Source: JAFGPJ01 sp964439135 (lineage in GTDB: Bacteria; Planctomycetota; Phycisphaerae; Sedimentisphaerales; Anaerobacaceae). From it: DNA of 8,562 bases. Shown here one piece after another: positions 6,713 to 8,562 of the stretch. A program made the translations under genes and the position numbers. How positions within the stretch are numbered: position 1 is the stretch's first letter; each line of letters begins with the position of its first letter. The notes under the pieces were generated by a model, which was not told where the DNA came from, made no database searches, and saw only the letters and a program-made list of their open reading frames with translations. The stretch is taken from contig CAYTNN010000192.1 of assembly GCA_964439135.1 (NCBI GenBank), positions 1-8,562 on the forward strand, in the 5' to 3' direction.

Positions 6713-8101
6713 ATGTTAAGATTTTTTATTTTGTCAGCTTTAGGCCTGTGCCTGTTGACTACTTCCTGTTTGGAAACCGAGCAAATGAAGGCAAAAGATA
6801 ATCCGCCGGACAAAATCAAGCTCGTGACCCTGGACCCGGGACACTATCACGCGGCCCTGGTTCAGAGGAGCATGTACGAGCAGATAGATCCCGTCGTTAA
6901 AGTTTATGCTCCGGATGGGCCCGATGTGCAAAACTACCTGGCACAGATTCAAAGGTTCAACGAGCGTGCCGACGATCCTACCCATTGGAGGCAGGAAGTC
7001 TATAAAGGCGATGATTTTCTTGAAAAAATGCTCGCCGAGAAAAGCGGTGACATTGTCGTTCTTTCCGGCAACAATCGCAGAAAAGCCGAATACATCAAGG
7101 CCTCCATCGATGCCGGCTTCAACGTCTTCTGCGACAAGCCGATGTGCATCGACTCGAAAGGCTTCGTCCTGCTGGAGCAGGCTTTTGCCTCGGCCGAGAA
7201 AAACAATTTATTGCTCTATGACATTATGACAGAGCGCTTCAACACTACCTGTATTCTTCAAAAACTGCTTGTCCTTAACAAGGACCTGTTCGGCGAGATG
7301 GAAGCCGGCTCACCGGAAAATCCCGCCGTCGTTAAGGAGAGCGTACACCATTTCTTTAAATACGTCGCCGGAGCGCCGCTCAAGCGGCCCGCATGGTACT
7401 TCGATACGACCCAGCAGGGCGAAGGCCTGGTGGACGTCACAACGCACCTGATCGATCTGATGATGTGGACGTGTTTCCCGAATCAGGCAATCGATTACCG
7501 TCAGGACATTGAGATAAATAAAGCCAGACGCTGGCCTACTACGCTTACGCGTGCGCAATATGAGAAAGTTACAGGCGTGTCCGGCTTTCCCGATTATCTC
7601 AACGACAAGCTCAACGATGACGGAGTTCTGCCCTGCTATTCCAACGGTGAGATGACCTTCACGATGAAGGGCGTCTGCGTAAAACTGTCGGTGACATGGA
7701 ATTTCCAGGCGCCTGCCGGTGGTGCGGACACACATACCTCGCTGTTTCGAGGGAGCAGGGCTAATGTGATTATTCGCCAGGGTGAGGAGCAAAACTATCG
7801 GCCGGAGGTGTATGTCGAGCCTGCTCCGGGAGCAGAAGCCGCTAAAGTGGCCGCTTCTCTGAAAAGAGCTGTCGCCGGGTTGCAGAGAAAATTCCCCGGC
7901 TTGAAAGTTGAGAAGGCCTCAGACGGCTGGCACATCGTCATACCCGACAAATGCCGGGTCGGGCACGAAGCTCATTTTCGAAATGTCATGGAGGCGTATC
8001 TTCAGTACCTGGCCGAGGGCCGGCTGCCCGATTGGGAGGTTCCCAATATGCTTGCGAAATATTATATTACGACCCGTGCTCTTGAGTTGGCGCAGCAGTA
8101 A
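6713..8101 (+). CDS. Exported Gfo/Idh/MocA-like oxidoreductase, putative lipoprotein
   Basis: The product is 462 aa and resembles the Gfo/Idh/MocA family members that carry the 'putative oxidoreductase C-terminal' domain. Residues 1-19 look like a lipoprotein signal: short basic start, hydrophobic core and a TTSC box with Cys19 as the likely lipidated residue, though the box is not strictly canonical. There is no twin-arginine motif. The usual GxGxxG nucleotide-binding loop is replaced by LDPGHYHAAL right after the first beta strand, a form I recall as typical of this subfamily. The catalytic-lysine motif is present as CDKPM (Lys142), and a family-like D-x-x-x-H pair is seen in DVTTH (Asp241, His245). 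It would oxidise or reduce a sugar-like substrate with NAD(P), or use a tightly held cofactor as periplasmic relatives do; some members could be non-redox. AAGGAG at about 6700-6705 gives the start, 25 bp after the symporter stop. Confidence 0.87.
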   Translation: MLRFFILSALGLCLLTTSCLETEQMKAKDNPPDKIKLVTLDPGHYHAALVQRSMYEQIDPVVKVYAPDGPDVQNYLAQIQRFNERADDPTHWRQEVYKGDDFLEKMLAEKSGDIVVLSGNNRRKAEYIKASIDAGFNVFCDKPMCIDSKGFVLLEQAFASAEKNNLLLYDIMTERFNTTCILQKLLVLNKDLFGEMEAGSPENPAVVKESVHHFFKYVAGAPLKRPAWYFDTTQQGEGLVDVTTHLIDLMMWTCFPNQAIDYRQDIEINKARRWPTTLTRAQYEKVTGVSGFPDYLNDKLNDDGVLPCYSNGEMTFTMKGVCVKLSVTWNFQAPAGGADTHTSLFRGSRANVIIRQGEEQNYRPEVYVEPAPGAEAAKVAASLKRAVAGLQRKFPGLKVEKASDGWHIVIPDKCRVGHEAHFRNVMEAYLQYLAEGRLPDWEVPNMLAKYYITTRALELAQQ

Positions 8102-8116
8102 AACGTTTGTGCTGTC

Positions 8117-8136
8117 ATCCCTGCGAAAGCAGGGAT
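8117..8136 (+). terminator. Strong GAAA-loop hairpin after the oxidoreductase gene
   Basis: ATCCCTGC (8117-8124) and GCAGGGAT (8129-8136) form a perfect 8-bp stem capped by a GAAA tetraloop, 15 nt after the stop codon. It is the left arm of the composite repeat element. Without a T-tract it is not a classical intrinsic terminator, but it could stabilise the operon's 3' end or attenuate read-through into the aminotransferase gene. Confidence 0.35.
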
Positions 8137-8178
8137 CTATGATATTGAGTTTGTGGATAGGTTGGGAAAGGGTGGCAG

Positions 8179-8197
8179 CCTCAAGCGCAGCTTGGGG
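8179..8197. repeat. Central hairpin of the composite repeat
   Basis: CCTCAAGC (8179-8186) pairs with GCTTGGGG (8190-8197) around a GCA loop, giving 8 bp with one G-T pair. It lies midway between the two REP-like arms. Confidence 0.45.
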
Positions 8198-8247
8198 ATG
8201 GTTTATCCAAATGTGACAGATTGATAGGAACATGGCGGCTTCAATGG

Positions 8248-8267
8248 ATTCCCGCTTGTGTGGGAAT
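8248..8267. repeat. Right REP-like palindrome of the composite repeat
   Basis: ATTCCC (8248-8253) pairs with GGGAAT (8262-8267), extended inward by a G-T and a C-G pair around a TTGT loop. It is the inverted partner of the hairpin at 8117-8136, with the same 8-bp stem and 4-nt loop geometry. Confidence 0.55.
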
Positions 8268-8321
8268 GACAAATACTGTTTCCGCAACAGGAAGCAATCC
8301 CTGAAAGGAGAGCGGCACCAG

Positions 8322-8562
8322 ATGACCAAGGAGGCAGAAACGAAAAATATGTTGGCATTACTGGGCGGCGAAAAATTCGTTACAACGGAGCGGCCTGATA
8401 GGTTCGCATGGCCCATCGTCACCGAACGGCACGAACAGGCCGTCCTTGATGTGCTGCGCGCCCGGAAGATGTCCGGCATCGAAATCACCAGGGAGTTCGA
8501 GAAAAAGTACGCCGAATCGCTCGGCAGAAAATACGGCCTTGCTTACAACAACGGCACGTCAG
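8322..8562 (+). CDS. DegT/DnrJ/EryC1/StrS-family PLP aminotransferase, 3'-truncated
   Basis: The first 80 residues are visible and the window ends mid-gene. The order LALLGGEKFVTT, then WPIVTERHEQAVLDVLRARKMSG, then FEKKYAESLGRKYGLAYNNGTS matches the N-terminus of DegT/DnrJ/EryC1/StrS proteins. NNGTS corresponds to the loop that helps bind the PLP phosphate. Members typically transaminate keto-sugars to amino-sugars in glycan or antibiotic pathways, but in planctomycetes many copies sit beside Gfo/Idh oxidoreductases and their reactions are unknown. The catalytic lysine lies beyond the window. AGGAG at 8306-8310 precedes the ATG with an 11-nt spacer, a little long. It is on the same strand as the symporter and oxidoreductase genes but separated from them by the repeat element, so membership of that operon is uncertain. 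Confidence 0.83.
   Translation, partial: MTKEAETKNMLALLGGEKFVTTERPDRFAWPIVTERHEQAVLDVLRARKMSGIEITREFEKKYAESLGRKYGLAYNNGTS

Larger units (their letters stand above)
8113..8271. repeat. Composite inverted-repeat element, REP/REPIN- or MITE-like
   Basis: The 220-bp gap 8102-8321 holds no gene. It contains two REP-like palindromes in opposite orientation: 8113-8140 and, reverse-complemented, 8244-8271. They agree at 20 of 28 positions, and two of the stem pairs differ by compensating changes. About 100 bp separate them, with a central hairpin at 8179-8197 inside a further inverted pair TGGATA (8154-8159)/TATCCA (8204-8209). Motifs of the GTCATYCC...GGRATC type are widespread dispersed repeats in bacteria. 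Such pairs are moved by RAYT-type transposases (REPINs) or behave as MITEs; no transposase is present here. Confidence 0.65.

Noticed and set aside
6004..6819. Open frame of 271 codons on the - strand across the symporter 3' end
   Set aside because: It is antisense to conserved symporter helices and crosses two gene boundaries, and its product is a polar, His/Gln/Arg-rich sequence with no recognisable fold.
8113..8271. CRISPR-like array
   Set aside because: There are only two palindromes, in opposite orientation, with no regular direct repeats or equal spacers.
7919..8488. Open frame of 189 codons on the - strand over the repeat element and both flanking genes
   Set aside because: It overlaps the well supported 3' end of the oxidoreductase and the start of the aminotransferase. 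The middle part is just the translated palindromic repeat (DPCFRRDDS-type peptide).

Overview
The window most likely comes from a member of the Planctomycetota, plausibly a Phycisphaerae/Sedimentisphaerales-type bacterium. This is inferred from gene content, not from any marker gene. The indicators are an H-X9-DG pseudopilin-like protein, two secreted 'neutral ceramidase-like' proteins, a long sodium:solute symporter, an exported Gfo/Idh/MocA-type oxidoreductase and a DegT-family aminotransferase. That combination is typical of the accessory carbohydrate/glycoconjugate loci of this phylum. No rRNA, tRNA, CRISPR array, transposase or phage gene is visible.

Layout. (1) Positions 1-680 hold the 3' part of a pseudopilin-like H-X9-DG gene whose N-terminus lies upstream of the window. 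(2) Positions 845-2227 (+) encode a secreted single-domain ceramidase-like protein. (3) Positions 2254-4716 (-), convergent with it, encode a secreted two-domain protein: a second ceramidase-like domain joined to a clan GH-A (GH5/cellulase-like) glycoside hydrolase domain. (4) Positions 4717-4974 are a divergent control region with a good sigma-70-like promoter reading rightward and a set of short repeats that could be operator half-sites. (5) Positions 4975-6687 and 6713-8101 (+) are a sodium:solute symporter and a lipoprotein-type oxidoreductase, spaced 25 bp apart and probably one operon. (6) Positions 8113-8271 hold a composite inverted-repeat element made of two REP-like palindromes around a central hairpin. 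(7) From 8322 to the window end is the N-terminal part of a DegT/DnrJ/EryC1/StrS-family PLP aminotransferase.

A coherent reading is a small catabolic locus. Secreted hydrolases would attack an extracellular glycoconjugate, the Na+ symporter would import a released small molecule, and the oxidoreductase and aminotransferase-family enzyme would process sugar or amino-sugar moieties. The most interesting points are the ceramidase-like/glycoside hydrolase fusion and the fact that both ceramidase-like domains keep the probable zinc ligands (His, His, Glu, Tyr) but lack the serine nucleophile of true neutral ceramidases. The usual 'ceramidase' label is therefore doubtful and the real substrate is open.
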